Shown: positions 16,932-25,386 of the stretch, one piece after another
Layout of the letters: each line of letters opens with the position of its first letter
How positions within the stretch are numbered: the first letter of the stretch is position 1
Source: Streptomyces platensis
GTDB taxonomy: Bacteria; Actinomycetota; Actinomycetes; Streptomycetales; Streptomycetaceae
NCBI RefSeq assembly: GCF_008704855.1
Contig: NZ_CP023691.1
Coordinates: 8,246,001 to 8,310,000 of the forward strand
Direction: 5' to 3'
Length of the DNA: 64,000 nucleotides
Translations under genes and position numbers: made by a program
The notes under the pieces: model-generated
Told to the model about the DNA's origin: nothing
The model's database searches: none
The model's input: the letters and a program-made list of their open reading frames with translations, nothing else

Positions 16932-17888
16932 ATGAATGCTTATGCTCGGCCCCCGCGTCCCCGGGAGCCCGCCTTGCTGAAGCCACTGCATCTGCTCACG
17001 CTGAAGGCCGTCGTCCGCAGCGAGTCGTTCGCACTCGCGGCCCGCGACCTCGGCTACACCGCCTCCGCCATCTCCCAGCAGATCTCCGCCCTGGAGAAGG
17101 AGACCGGGCTGGTGCTGTTCGAGCGGGAGGCGCACGGTATCCGCCCCACCGCCGCCGCCCACCGGCTGGTCGATCTCAGCAGCCATGTGCTGGCCGCCAT
17201 GGACGATCTGGACCACCAGGTGCAGGAACTCGCCACCGGCGCCACCGGCCGGCTGCGGCTGGGCAGCTTTCCCACGGCCGATGTCCGGCTGGTGCCCTCG
17301 GCGCTGTCCGCCCTCGTCGAGACCCATCCGCGCGCCCGGATCCAGCTGGAGGAGGCCGAACCCGATGAGCTCCTCACCGCGCTCAGCCAGGGTGATCTGG
17401 ACGTCGCGCTGGTCTACGAGTACGGACTCAGCCCCCGCCAGTGGCCCGCCGGCCTGACCCGCCATCATCTGCTGCGGGAGGACCTCATCCTGCTCAGGGC
17501 CCGGGGCAGCGGCCTGAGCGCGCAGCTGCCCCAGCTGTCCCGGGCCCGCTGGATCACCAGCCGGGAGGACACCGCCGGGGCCCGGTCCTTCGTCCGGCTG
17601 TGCGCGGCGGCGGGCTTCGAGGCCGCCGTCGCCTTCCGCAGCAACAACTACGCCGTGGTGCGGGAGCTGGTCTCGGCCGGCCTCGGCGTGGCGGTGGTCC
17701 CGGCACTCGGGCATCTGCCCAATGACGAGGTCGAGGCCACCCGGCTCACCCAGCGCTCCGCGCACCGTCAGGTGATGGCGCTGCACCGCAGCGAGAACAG
17801 CAATCCGCTGCTCCCCGCCGTGCTCAGCTGTCTGCGCCGCGCGGTGCCGTCCGGTGAGCCGTATCTGCATCAGGCGGAGGACGCATGA
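16932..17888 (+). CDS. LysR-family transcriptional regulator
   Basis: A regulator of about 300 residues. The winged HTH covers 'HLLTLKAVVRSESFALAARDLGYTASAISQQISALE' split across its helices, followed by an LTTR effector-binding domain ('GRLRLGSFPTADVRLVPSAL', 'VVRELVSAGLGVAVVPALG'). The start is uncertain: ATG 16932 is given, TTG 16923 is upstream, and TTG 16974 gives the N-terminus usual for the family. It is transcribed divergently from the FAD/Fe-S dehydrogenase-glutamate dehydrogenase operon, the usual arrangement for a LysR controlling its neighbour. A 2-hydroxy or 2-oxo acid inducer is inference. Confidence 0.87.
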   Translation: MNAYARPPRPREPALLKPLHLLTLKAVVRSESFALAARDLGYTASAISQQISALEKETGLVLFEREAHGIRPTAAAHRLVDLSSHVLAAMDDLDHQVQELATGATGRLRLGSFPTADVRLVPSALSALVETHPRARIQLEEAEPDELLTALSQGDLDVALVYEYGLSPRQWPAGLTRHHLLREDLILLRARGSGLSAQLPQLSRARWITSREDTAGARSFVRLCAAAGFEAAVAFRSNNYAVVRELVSAGLGVAVVPALGHLPNDEVEATRLTQRSAHRQVMALHRSENSNPLLPAVLSCLRRAVPSGEPYLHQAEDA

Positions 17889-17906
17889 CGGTCCGGGTGG
17901 AGGCGG

Positions 17907-17942
17907 GCTCCGTCCCTCCCGGGGAGGAGGGAGGGACGGAGC
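17907..17942. terminator. bidirectional hairpin between convergent LysR and permease genes
   Basis: Perfect 14-bp inverted repeat (GCTCCGTCCCTCCC / GGGAGGGACGGAGC) with an 8-nt loop, placed between two convergent stop codons. There is no U-tract, as is common for Streptomyces terminators. Confidence 0.75.
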
Positions 17943-17967
17943 GCCGGCAGGGGCGGCCGACCGCCCG

Positions 17968-19473
17968 TCACGGGACGGGCGTGGGCTCGGCCTCGTCGGA
18001 TTCGGACAGCTCGTCCAGGGTGTCGAGATCCACCGAGCCGCCCGGCATGACCTGGCGGGTGTGCCGGTAGCCGTAGGCGGCGTAGATGACCAGGCCGACG
18101 ACCAGCCAGCAGCCGAGCCGCACCCAGGTCTCCCACTGGAGGAACGACATCAGCCAGACGGAGAAGATGATGCCGAGGACGGGCACCACCGGCATGCCCG
18201 GACAGCGGAAACCCCGCTTGAGGTGCGGCTTCTTGTAGCGCAGCAGCAACACGGAGGCGGACACCACCACGAACGCCAGCAGCACACCGATATTGGTGAG
18301 TTCGGCGACGGCGTTGATGGGCAGCACCCCCGCCAGCACGGCGGACACCCCACCGATCAGCCAGGTGGCGCGGTGCGGAACCTTGCGCTTGGGGTGGATG
18401 GCACCGAACCAGGCGGGCATCAGGCCGTCGCGGCTGAGGGCGTACCACAGCCGGGAGGCGCCCATCATGAACGAGAAGGTCACGGTGACGATGCCGATGA
18501 CCGCGCCGACGGCGATCACATTGGCCAGCCCGTTCAGCCCGACGCTCTGGAACGCGCTGGAGATACCGCTCTTGGGATTGATCTCGCTGTAGTGCTGCAT
18601 ACCGGTGAGCACGACGCAGACCAGCACATACAGCACCATGGAGACCGCCAGCGACAGCATCATCGCCTTCGGCAGCTTGCGCCGGGCCTCCAGCGACTCC
18701 TCCGCGGCCGTACTCAGCGCGTCATAACCGAAGACCGCGAAGAAGACCGTCGCCGCCCCGGTGAACGCCCCGCCGAGACCGAACGGCGCGAACGGCTGGA
18801 GATTGCCGCTGTCGACCTTGGTGAAGCCCACCACGATCACCAGCAGTACGATCGCGATCTTGACGATGGTCAGCACCGTCTCCACCCGGGCCGAGGTGCG
18901 GGTGCCCCGCGTCAGCAGCCAGGCCACACCGAGGCAGATGGCCACCGCGAGCAGGTCGATCCGGTGCCCGGATCCGGTGCCGGGAGCACCCAGGGCCCAG
19001 GCCGGCAGATGGATACCGACGGCCTCCAGCAGAAAGCCCAGATAGCCCGACATCCCGATCGCCACGACGGCGACGATCGCGGTGTACTCCAGGAGCAGAT
19101 CCCAGCCGACGATCCAGCCCACGATCTCCCCGAGCACCGCGGCGCAGTAGGTGTAGGACGATCCGGCCTTCGGCACCATGCCGGCGAACTCGGCGTAGGC
19201 GAACGCCGCGCAGAGCGAGGCGGCTCCGGCCACCAGGAACGAAATCAGGACGGCCGGACCGGCGACATCCCGTGCGACGGCCGCGGCCAGACTGAAGATG
19301 CCGGCCCCGATGATGGCGCCGATGCCGATCATCGTCAGCTGGGTCAGGCCCAGCGTGCGCACCATGCGCGCACCGGTGGGCTGTTCATGGGGGAGTGTTC
19401 GCCTGAATACCCCCTTGGGGCCTCTTCCCAGCAGCGGGGGGAGTGCGGATTTCGGGGTGTGATGAGGGGACAT
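17968..19473 (-). CDS. APC-family amino acid permease (cationic amino acid transporter type)
   Basis: A 501-residue integral membrane transporter with about 12 hydrophobic helices. TM1 has the broken-helix substrate motif 'MIGIGAIIGAGIFSL', followed by 'FAYAEFAGMVPKAGSSYTY', 'FFAVFGYDALSTAAEES' and 'PHRATWLIGGVSAVLAG', all typical of CAT/YfnA-like APC carriers. The acidic C-terminal tail is cytoplasmic. The ATG at 19473 has AGGGAG upstream; an upstream in-frame start at 19503 is less likely. The gene lies between two LysR genes inside the proposed lysine/aminoadipate catabolic block, so uptake of lysine, pipecolate or a related amino acid is plausible but not shown. Confidence 0.87.
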   Translation of the reverse strand: MSPHHTPKSALPPLLGRGPKGVFRRTLPHEQPTGARMVRTLGLTQLTMIGIGAIIGAGIFSLAAAVARDVAGPAVLISFLVAGAASLCAAFAYAEFAGMVPKAGSSYTYCAAVLGEIVGWIVGWDLLLEYTAIVAVVAIGMSGYLGFLLEAVGIHLPAWALGAPGTGSGHRIDLLAVAICLGVAWLLTRGTRTSARVETVLTIVKIAIVLLVIVVGFTKVDSGNLQPFAPFGLGGAFTGAATVFFAVFGYDALSTAAEESLEARRKLPKAMMLSLAVSMVLYVLVCVVLTGMQHYSEINPKSGISSAFQSVGLNGLANVIAVGAVIGIVTVTFSFMMGASRLWYALSRDGLMPAWFGAIHPKRKVPHRATWLIGGVSAVLAGVLPINAVAELTNIGVLLAFVVVSASVLLLRYKKPHLKRGFRCPGMPVVPVLGIIFSVWLMSFLQWETWVRLGCWLVVGLVIYAAYGYRHTRQVMPGGSVDLDTLDELSESDEAEPTPVP

Positions 19474-19719
19474 CGATCGCTCCCTGTCAGGCACCGGCAG
19501 CACGACGGGCCACCGTTGTGGCGTGGGTCACCACTGGCCTGAAACCATCACTCACGATGTCCGCCGGCAAAAGGCACCACAGGGCGACAACTTGCGGTGC
19601 TGAGCGCAAGGAGAACTGGCGCAGCTGCGTCACAGAGTGAGGGCATCGGGCTCTCGTGTAGGCGGCATCTTGTTCCCCGGTGCAGCTCAACTCGCCCTGG
19701 GATTAAGGGTGTTGCGCGA

Positions 19720-20667
19720 TCAGCGTGGGTCAGCCGTGACACGCGGACGGGCCTGGTCGGAAGGCTCGCTGCGCTCCCCGGACACCGCCCGCAGGACATC
19801 GACCAGCGCCGTCACCGTGGGCCGGTGCTCGACGGAGGAACGGAACAGCACCACGATGTGCCGCTCGATCCGCTCCCGCAGCCGCACCACGTCCAGGCGG
19901 GACGCCCGCAGGCCGAGCATCAGATCCGTCACCGTGCTCACCCCGATCCCCGCCTCGACCAGTGCCAGTGTGGCCGCGGTATCGGTCACCTCGTGCCGGA
20001 CCCGCGGTTCGACACCCGCCCGGCGGCAGGCGGTACGCACCGCCCGCCCGTAGTAGCTGTCCGCCGACGGCAGGATCCAGCCCAGCTCCTGGGTCTCCGC
20101 CAGGCCGATCACCTCGCGGCCCGCCATCGATCCGGCCGGTACCGCCAGCGCGAACCGCTCGCGGTACAGCCGCCGCACCCGCAGCGCGGGTTCACGCGGA
20201 ATCGGCACATCCGGGTAGTCCAGACCGAGCGCCAGGTCCACCGCGCCGGAGGCCACGGCGTCATACACCTCGTCCACATCCATGTCGCGGCTCTGCACCG
20301 TCAGCGCGGGATGGGCCCGCCGGACCTCCTGGAGCGCCGGCGGCAGCAGCTCGGCGGCCGCCGTGGCGAACAGCCCCACCTGGAGGACGCCGGAGATCTC
20401 GTGCCGGGTGCGCTCCAGGGCCTCGACGGCTTCCGCCTCCGTGGACAGGATCCGTTCCGCGTGGCGGGACAGCGTCCGGCCGGCATCGGTCAGCTCCACC
20501 CGCCGCCCGACCCGCCGCAGCAGCTCCATGCCCGCGGCCCGCTCCAGCGCGGCGATCTGCTGGGAGACCCCGCCGGGCGTGTATCCAAGGGCCTGGGCCG
20601 CCGCGGTGATCGTGCCGCGCCTGGTCAACTCCACCAGGGACCGCAGCTGGGCACTCGTCCAGTCCAT
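19720..20667 (-). CDS. LysR-family transcriptional regulator
   Basis: A 315-residue regulator. N-terminal HTH ('LRSLVELTRRGTITAAAQ', 'YTPGGVSQQIAALERA', residues 8-60), then a periplasmic-binding-like effector domain ('GVLQVGLFATAAAELLPPAL', 'LVEAGIGVSTVTDLML'). It diverges from the FAD oxidase/HglS/ALDH operon with about 180 bp between starts, so it is the likely regulator of that operon. The polar C-terminal tail (residues 300-315) is probably disordered. Confidence 0.88.
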   Translation of the reverse strand: MDWTSAQLRSLVELTRRGTITAAAQALGYTPGGVSQQIAALERAAGMELLRRVGRRVELTDAGRTLSRHAERILSTEAEAVEALERTRHEISGVLQVGLFATAAAELLPPALQEVRRAHPALTVQSRDMDVDEVYDAVASGAVDLALGLDYPDVPIPREPALRVRRLYRERFALAVPAGSMAGREVIGLAETQELGWILPSADSYYGRAVRTACRRAGVEPRVRHEVTDTAATLALVEAGIGVSTVTDLMLGLRASRLDVVRLRERIERHIVVLFRSSVEHRPTVTALVDVLRAVSGERSEPSDQARPRVTADPR

Positions 20668-20849
20668 ATAGAGATCGTAATAGATCAGACGCAGTAACTG
20701 TTCGTAGACGTCAACGGTTGGGGTGCTGCACGATGACGGGCAGCTAGCTGATCAGCACTCCTCGCCATGCATTGACAGCCCAGCCGACGTGCCGGACGGA
20801 CGCCCACCGGCACCGGCCCGGGCCTCTGGAAGGGATCGGCCTCTTGTCC

Positions 20850-22019
20850 ATGTCATCCTCCTCCCGCACCGTCCCGCCCACGGCCGACGTGGTGATCGTC
20901 GGCGGCGGTGTGATGGGCACCAGCATCGCGTTCCACCTGGCCGAGGCCGGGATCCACAACATCGTCGTCGTCGAACGCGGTGAGCTGGGCAGCGGCAGCT
21001 CGGGCAAGCCGATCGGCGGCGTACGGGCGCAGTTCTCCGACCCGCTCAACATCGCCCTGGGCAGCAGGAGTCTGCGCGCCTGGCAGGACTTCCCGCAGCG
21101 GCCCGGCGCCGACATCCGGCTGGACAGCGTCGGCTACCTCTTCCTGCTCACCAGCGAGCAGCAGGCCGCGGACTTCGAGACCGGCGTCCACCTCCAGAAC
21201 AGCCTCGGCGTCCCCAGCCGCATGATCGGCCCCCGCGAGGCACAGCAGCTGTGCCCCTACCTCAGCACCGACGGACTGGTGGCCGCCGCCTACTCACCGA
21301 CCGACGGCCATGCCCGGCCCGGACTCGCGGTCCAGGGCTATGCGCGCGCCGCCGCACGGGCGGGGGTGGTCTTCGCCCCGCACACCGCCGTCACCGGCCT
21401 CGACACCACCGGCGACCAGGTCACCGCCGTCCACACCGACCACGGCCGGATCTCCTGCTCCACGGTCATCTGTGCCGCGGGCGCCTGGTCCGCACGGATC
21501 GGTGCGATGGCGGGCGTCCACCTCCCGGTACGCCCGGTGCGCCGCCAGCTCGCCTTCACGGCGCCACTCGCACCGCCCGCCCCGCGCATCCCGTTCACCA
21601 TCGACTTCGCCTCCACGGCCTACTTCCACAACAGCGACGACGGACTGCTCTTCGGCCTCGCCGACCCCGAGCAGGCCGACGGCTTCGACACCACCTGGAC
21701 ACCGGACTGGCTCCGGCTCTTCCGCGCCGCCGCACGGCGCCGGGCCCCCGCCCTCGCGGACATGGAGACCCACGACGGCTGGGCCGGACTGTACGAGGTC
21801 ACCCCGGACCACAACGCGCTGATCGGACGCTCCGGCGCGCTGCCCAACTTCCTGTACGCCACCGGGTTCTCCGGGCATGGCTTCCTCCAGGCCCCCGCGG
21901 TCGGCGAGATCATGCGCGATCTCCACCTCGACCGCACACCGTTCGTGGACGTCACCCCGCTCAGCGCCGACCGGTTCACGACCGGTGCCGCAACCCGCCC
22001 CGAAGCACACGTGGTGTGA
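20850..22019 (+). CDS. FAD-dependent amine/imino-acid oxidase of the DAO family (pipecolate- or sarcosine-oxidase-like)
   Basis: A 389-residue flavoprotein. The N-terminus holds the FAD motif 'DVVIVGGGVMGTSIAFHLAEAG' in two parts, then 'GSSGKPIGGVRAQFS'. Mid-protein is 'VICAAGAWSARIGAMAG', and near the C-terminus 'GWAGLYEVTPDHNALIG' and 'YATGFSGHGFLQAPAVGE' match DAO oxidases acting on secondary amino groups. TTG 20844 is a competing start with AAGGGA better spaced than for ATG 20850. It is first in an operon with HglS-like and P6C-dehydrogenase-like genes (gaps of 29 and 42 bp). From that context it may oxidise L-pipecolate to piperideine-6-carboxylate, as AmaA does. Sarcosine or proline oxidase activity is the main alternative. 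Confidence 0.8.
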   Translation: MSSSSRTVPPTADVVIVGGGVMGTSIAFHLAEAGIHNIVVVERGELGSGSSGKPIGGVRAQFSDPLNIALGSRSLRAWQDFPQRPGADIRLDSVGYLFLLTSEQQAADFETGVHLQNSLGVPSRMIGPREAQQLCPYLSTDGLVAAAYSPTDGHARPGLAVQGYARAAARAGVVFAPHTAVTGLDTTGDQVTAVHTDHGRISCSTVICAAGAWSARIGAMAGVHLPVRPVRRQLAFTAPLAPPAPRIPFTIDFASTAYFHNSDDGLLFGLADPEQADGFDTTWTPDWLRLFRAAARRRAPALADMETHDGWAGLYEVTPDHNALIGRSGALPNFLYATGFSGHGFLQAPAVGEIMRDLHLDRTPFVDVTPLSADRFTTGAATRPEAHVV

Positions 22020-22048
22020 GTTCCCCCGACCGAAAGGCAGACCTGTCG

Positions 22049-23440
22049 ATGTTCAGCCAGTGGCAACTGCGCGCCGCCTTCGCCCGGCGGCTCTCCGACA
22101 TGTACGGGCGGGAGGTGCCCGCCTATACGACGCTGGTGGACGTCTCGCGCGAGGTGAATGAGGAGGTGCTGCGAGCCCGGGGCGCCGACGCCGAGCGCCT
22201 GGGGTCGATCGGCCGGGTGACCGCGGAACGGCACGGCGCCATCCGGGTCGGCACGCCTGAGGAACTCTCCCAGGTCGCCCGGGTCTTCGGCGCCCTGGGC
22301 ATGCACCCCGTGGGCTTCTACGACTTGCGGGAGGCCGCCGCCAGCGCCGTGCCCGTCGTCTCGACCGCCTTCCGCCCCGTCGACGGCGAGGAACTGGCCC
22401 GGAATCCGTTCCGGGTTTTCACCTCCATGCTCACCCCGGCGGATCCCCGGTTCTTCGACCCCGAACTGCGTTCCCGTCTGGAGAATTTCCTCGCCGGCCG
22501 CGAGCTGTTCCCCCCGGAGCTGCTGGCTCTGGCCGACCGCGCGGAGGCCGCCGGAGAGCTGTCCGACACGGACGCCGAACGCTTCCTCCACCTCGCCGTC
22601 CAGGCCTTCGAACTGTCCCCGGAGCCCGTCGACAAGGCCTGGTACGAAACCCTGGAGAAGGTCTCCGCGGTCGCCGCGGACATCGGCGGCGTGCGCAGCA
22701 CCCACATCAACCACCTCACCCCCCGCGTCCTCGATATCGATGCGCTCTACCGGCGGATGACCGAGCGCGGTATCGAGATGATCGACGCCATCCAGGGGCC
22801 GCCCCGGTGGCGGGGTCCCGATGTCCTGCTGCGGCAGACGTCCTTCCGTGCCCTCGCCGAGTCGCGGGCGATGCGCACCCCGGACGGTGAGGTGATCAGC
22901 GGGGCCCTGCGGGTGCGCTTCGGTGAGGTCGAAGCCCGCGGGATCGCCCTGACCCGCCAGGGCCGGGCCCGCTACGACGCGCTGCTCGCCCGCGTGGACG
23001 AGCTGGCCGCCCTTGACCCGCAGGCCGACCGGGTCGATGTCGCCCGCGCCCTGTGGACGGCCGAACTTCCCGACACAGAACACGGCCTGGCCGCCCAGGG
23101 CCTGGCGCACTTCACGTATCACGTCGTCCCCGGCCGGCCGACGGACGGCAGCCGCCCGCCCGCCGGCCTCGACGCACTGCTGGACCAGGGCTGGGTCCGG
23201 GCCGAACCGATCGTCTACGAGGACTTCCTGCCGCGCTCCGCAGCCGGCATCTTCCAGTCCAACCTCAGCGACGAAGGCTCCAGGAACAACGACCGCACCG
23301 GCATCGCCTACGACAGCGCCTGGCTCTCCGGCGCCATCGGCCGCGAGGTCCTGGACCCCTTCGACCTCTACGAGGAACAACAGAACCGCTCCCTCGCCCA
23401 GGTCACCCGAGAACTCGCCCTGGACGGTCTTCCCGGCTGA
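22049..23440 (+). CDS. hglS: DUF1338/YdcJ family 2-oxoadipate dioxygenase/decarboxylase (HglS-like)
   Basis: A 463-residue VOC-fold Fe(II) enzyme. The family converts 2-oxoadipate to D-2-hydroxyglutarate with O2 and loss of CO2 in lysine catabolism. Candidate metal ligands and substrate Arg are visible. 'ERHGAIRVG' gives His62 and Arg66, with the same spacing as I recall for Pseudomonas HglS His70/Arg74. 'INHLTPRVLD' supplies His222 and 'RFGEVEARG' supplies Glu293. 'HPVGFYDLREAA' is also diagnostic. ATG 22049 was chosen from the N-terminus and weak AAAGG. It sits between the DAO oxidase and aldehyde dehydrogenase genes in one operon. Its expected product is the substrate of the FAD/Fe-S dehydrogenase encoded at 13.8-16.8 kb. 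Confidence 0.87.
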   Translation: MFSQWQLRAAFARRLSDMYGREVPAYTTLVDVSREVNEEVLRARGADAERLGSIGRVTAERHGAIRVGTPEELSQVARVFGALGMHPVGFYDLREAAASAVPVVSTAFRPVDGEELARNPFRVFTSMLTPADPRFFDPELRSRLENFLAGRELFPPELLALADRAEAAGELSDTDAERFLHLAVQAFELSPEPVDKAWYETLEKVSAVAADIGGVRSTHINHLTPRVLDIDALYRRMTERGIEMIDAIQGPPRWRGPDVLLRQTSFRALAESRAMRTPDGEVISGALRVRFGEVEARGIALTRQGRARYDALLARVDELAALDPQADRVDVARALWTAELPDTEHGLAAQGLAHFTYHVVPGRPTDGSRPPAGLDALLDQGWVRAEPIVYEDFLPRSAAGIFQSNLSDEGSRNNDRTGIAYDSAWLSGAIGREVLDPFDLYEEQQNRSLAQVTRELALDGLPG

Positions 23441-23482
23441 CCCGGCCGATCCGTCACCCACCCTCCCCACCCAAGGAGCATC

Positions 23483-25012
23483 ATGACCGCCACCGCCCTC
23501 CCCACCACCGAGGACCTGCGCACCCGCGCCCGCGCCGCCCTCGCCCGCGTCGGCGTCACCGTCGAGGAAGGCGGCGACTTCCAGGCCCGCAGCCCCATCA
23601 CCGGTGAAGACCTCTTCGGCCTGCGCGCCGCCACCGCCGCCGACACCGAGGAGGCGCTCGCCGCCTCCCGTGAGGCGTTCCTCGCCTGGCGCACCACCCC
23701 GGCGCCCCGCCGCGGCGAACTCGTCCGCCGCCTGGGGGAGTTGCTGCGGGAGCACAAGAGCGACCTGGGCGACCTCATCACCATCGAAGCGGGCAAGATC
23801 CGCTCCGAGGCGCTCGGCGAGGTCCAGGAAATGATCGACATCTGTGACTTCGCCGTCGGTCTGTCCCGCCAGCTCTACGGCCGGACGATCGCCTCCGAGC
23901 GCCCCGGCCACCGGCTTGCCGAAACCTGGCACCCGCTCGGTGTGGTCGGTGTGATCTCGGCGTTCAACTTCCCTGCTGCCGTCTGGTCGTGGAACACCGC
24001 CGTCGCCCTGGCCTGCGGCGACACCGTGATCTGGAAGCCTTCCGAGCTCACGTCACTGATCTCGCTCGCCTGCACCCGGCTGCTGGACCGGGCCGCCGAG
24101 GAGGTCGGTGCGCCGCGTGACGTGCACCGCCTGCTGCTGGGTGACCGCACCGTCGGGGAGAAGCTCGTCGACGATCCCCGGGTCGCGCTGGTCAGCGCCA
24201 CCGGTTCGACCCGTATGGGGCGCGAGGTCGGCCCCCGCGTGGCCGCCCGCTTCGGCCGTAGCCTGCTGGAACTCGGCGGGAACAACGCCGCCGTCGTCGC
24301 CCCCTCCGCCGACTTGGACCTCGCCGTTCAGGGCATCGTCTTCGCCGCGGCCGGCACCGCGGGGCAGCGCTGCACCACCCTGCGCCGTCTCATCGTCCAC
24401 CAGGACATCGCCGACACCCTCATCGCTCGGCTGACCGCCGCCTATCAAAAGCTCCCCATCGGCGACCCCTTCGACGAGACCACCCTTGTCGGACCGCTCA
24501 TCACCCCGCAGGCCCTGGACACCATGCAGGAGGCCCTCGTCCGCGCACAGGCGGAGGGCGGCAAGATCCTGGCCGGCGGTAACCGGCGTCTCACCGACGC
24601 CGCGCCCCGGGCCGGTTACGTCGAGCCGGTCATCGTCCGCGTCGACGCACAGACCGACGTGGTCCGCGAGGAGACCTTCGCCCCCATCCTGTACGTGCAG
24701 ACCTACGAGACCCTGGAGGAGGCCATCGCGCTGCACAACGATGTCCCGCAGGGCCTCTCGTCCAGCATCTTCACCCGTGACCAGCAGGAGGCCGAGCTCT
24801 TCCTGTCGGCGGAGGGCTCCGACTGCGGTATCGCCAACGTCAACATCGGCACCTCCGGAGCCGAGATCGGCGGCGCCTTCGGCGGCGAGAAGGAGACCGG
24901 CGGCGGCCGCGAGTCCGGTTCCGACGCCTGGCGCGCCTACATGCGCTCCGCCACCAACACCATCAACTACTCCAGTCGGCTCGCCCTCGCCCAGAACGTC
25001 AGCTTCCTTTAG
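23483..25012 (+). CDS. ALDH7-family aldehyde dehydrogenase, likely L-piperidine-6-carboxylate/aminoadipate semialdehyde dehydrogenase
   Basis: A 509-residue NAD(P)+-dependent dehydrogenase. The family oxidises 2-aminoadipate 6-semialdehyde (open form of piperideine-6-carboxylate) to 2-aminoadipate. Key motifs are 'GVISAFNFPAAVWSWNTAVAL', 'SLLELGGNNAAVV' (general-base Glu), 'AGQRCTTLRRL' (catalytic Cys), 'EETFAPILYV' and 'GGAFGGEKETGGGRESGSD'. The last is characteristic of antiquitin/AmaB-type ALDH7 enzymes. The ATG has AAGGAG 5 nt upstream. It is last in the three-gene operon, followed by a strong hairpin at 25059. Confidence 0.88.
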   Translation: MTATALPTTEDLRTRARAALARVGVTVEEGGDFQARSPITGEDLFGLRAATAADTEEALAASREAFLAWRTTPAPRRGELVRRLGELLREHKSDLGDLITIEAGKIRSEALGEVQEMIDICDFAVGLSRQLYGRTIASERPGHRLAETWHPLGVVGVISAFNFPAAVWSWNTAVALACGDTVIWKPSELTSLISLACTRLLDRAAEEVGAPRDVHRLLLGDRTVGEKLVDDPRVALVSATGSTRMGREVGPRVAARFGRSLLELGGNNAAVVAPSADLDLAVQGIVFAAAGTAGQRCTTLRRLIVHQDIADTLIARLTAAYQKLPIGDPFDETTLVGPLITPQALDTMQEALVRAQAEGGKILAGGNRRLTDAAPRAGYVEPVIVRVDAQTDVVREETFAPILYVQTYETLEEAIALHNDVPQGLSSSIFTRDQQEAELFLSAEGSDCGIANVNIGTSGAEIGGAFGGEKETGGGRESGSDAWRAYMRSATNTINYSSRLALAQNVSFL

Positions 25013-25386
25013 GCCACGACTGCTTGACGGCTCGTCATTCGCGTGAGCGGAACCTGTGCCCCCGCCCTGACTTCGCAGTCGGGGCGGGGGTTCGTCGTGT
25101 CGCGGAGGGCTCGGCGCCGGGTCCGACCGCCGCCACACGCACCGGTAAGTGCCCGGATATCGGGCGCCACCTGCCGTTTTTCGACAAACACCGCTCCACG
25201 CGGGGACATCCGTTGACGCCATGGGTGCCGCGGTGTGATGGTACGGCGGCTTGGGTCATGGACATGCCTTCTCCTGCCGCGTATGAGCCCCACCTCGTCG
25301 CAGCCGGCCGGACGGCAAGGCGCTGCCACGGCCCGGCGCTCCACCAGAACCTCCGTCGGTAGCACTCCCTACCCCCTCAAGGAGTC
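25013..25386. other. intergenic region downstream of the lysine-type operon
   Basis: 374 bp with the terminator at 25059-25090 and, at its right end, AAGGAG for the peptidase gene. No gene of convincing coding character was seen between them. Confidence 0.55.
25059..25090 (+). terminator. strong hairpin terminator after the aldehyde dehydrogenase gene
   Basis: A 14-bp stem (CCCCCGCCCTGACT paired with AGTCGGGGCGGGGG, one G-U pair) with a TCGC tetraloop, followed by TTCG. It begins 46 bp after the ALDH stop codon. Confidence 0.8.

Noticed and set aside
16819..16986. 56-residue N-terminal extension of the FAD/Fe-S dehydrogenase
   Set aside because: It would run into the LysR gene's promoter and start region, and GTG 16818 has a good AAGGAG; the extra residues do not look like the family.
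12665..25012. Cephamycin-type lysine 6-aminotransferase pathway
   Set aside because: No lysine 6-aminotransferase or beta-lactam biosynthetic genes were seen; the enzymes present fit the pipecolate/2-oxoadipate catabolic route better.
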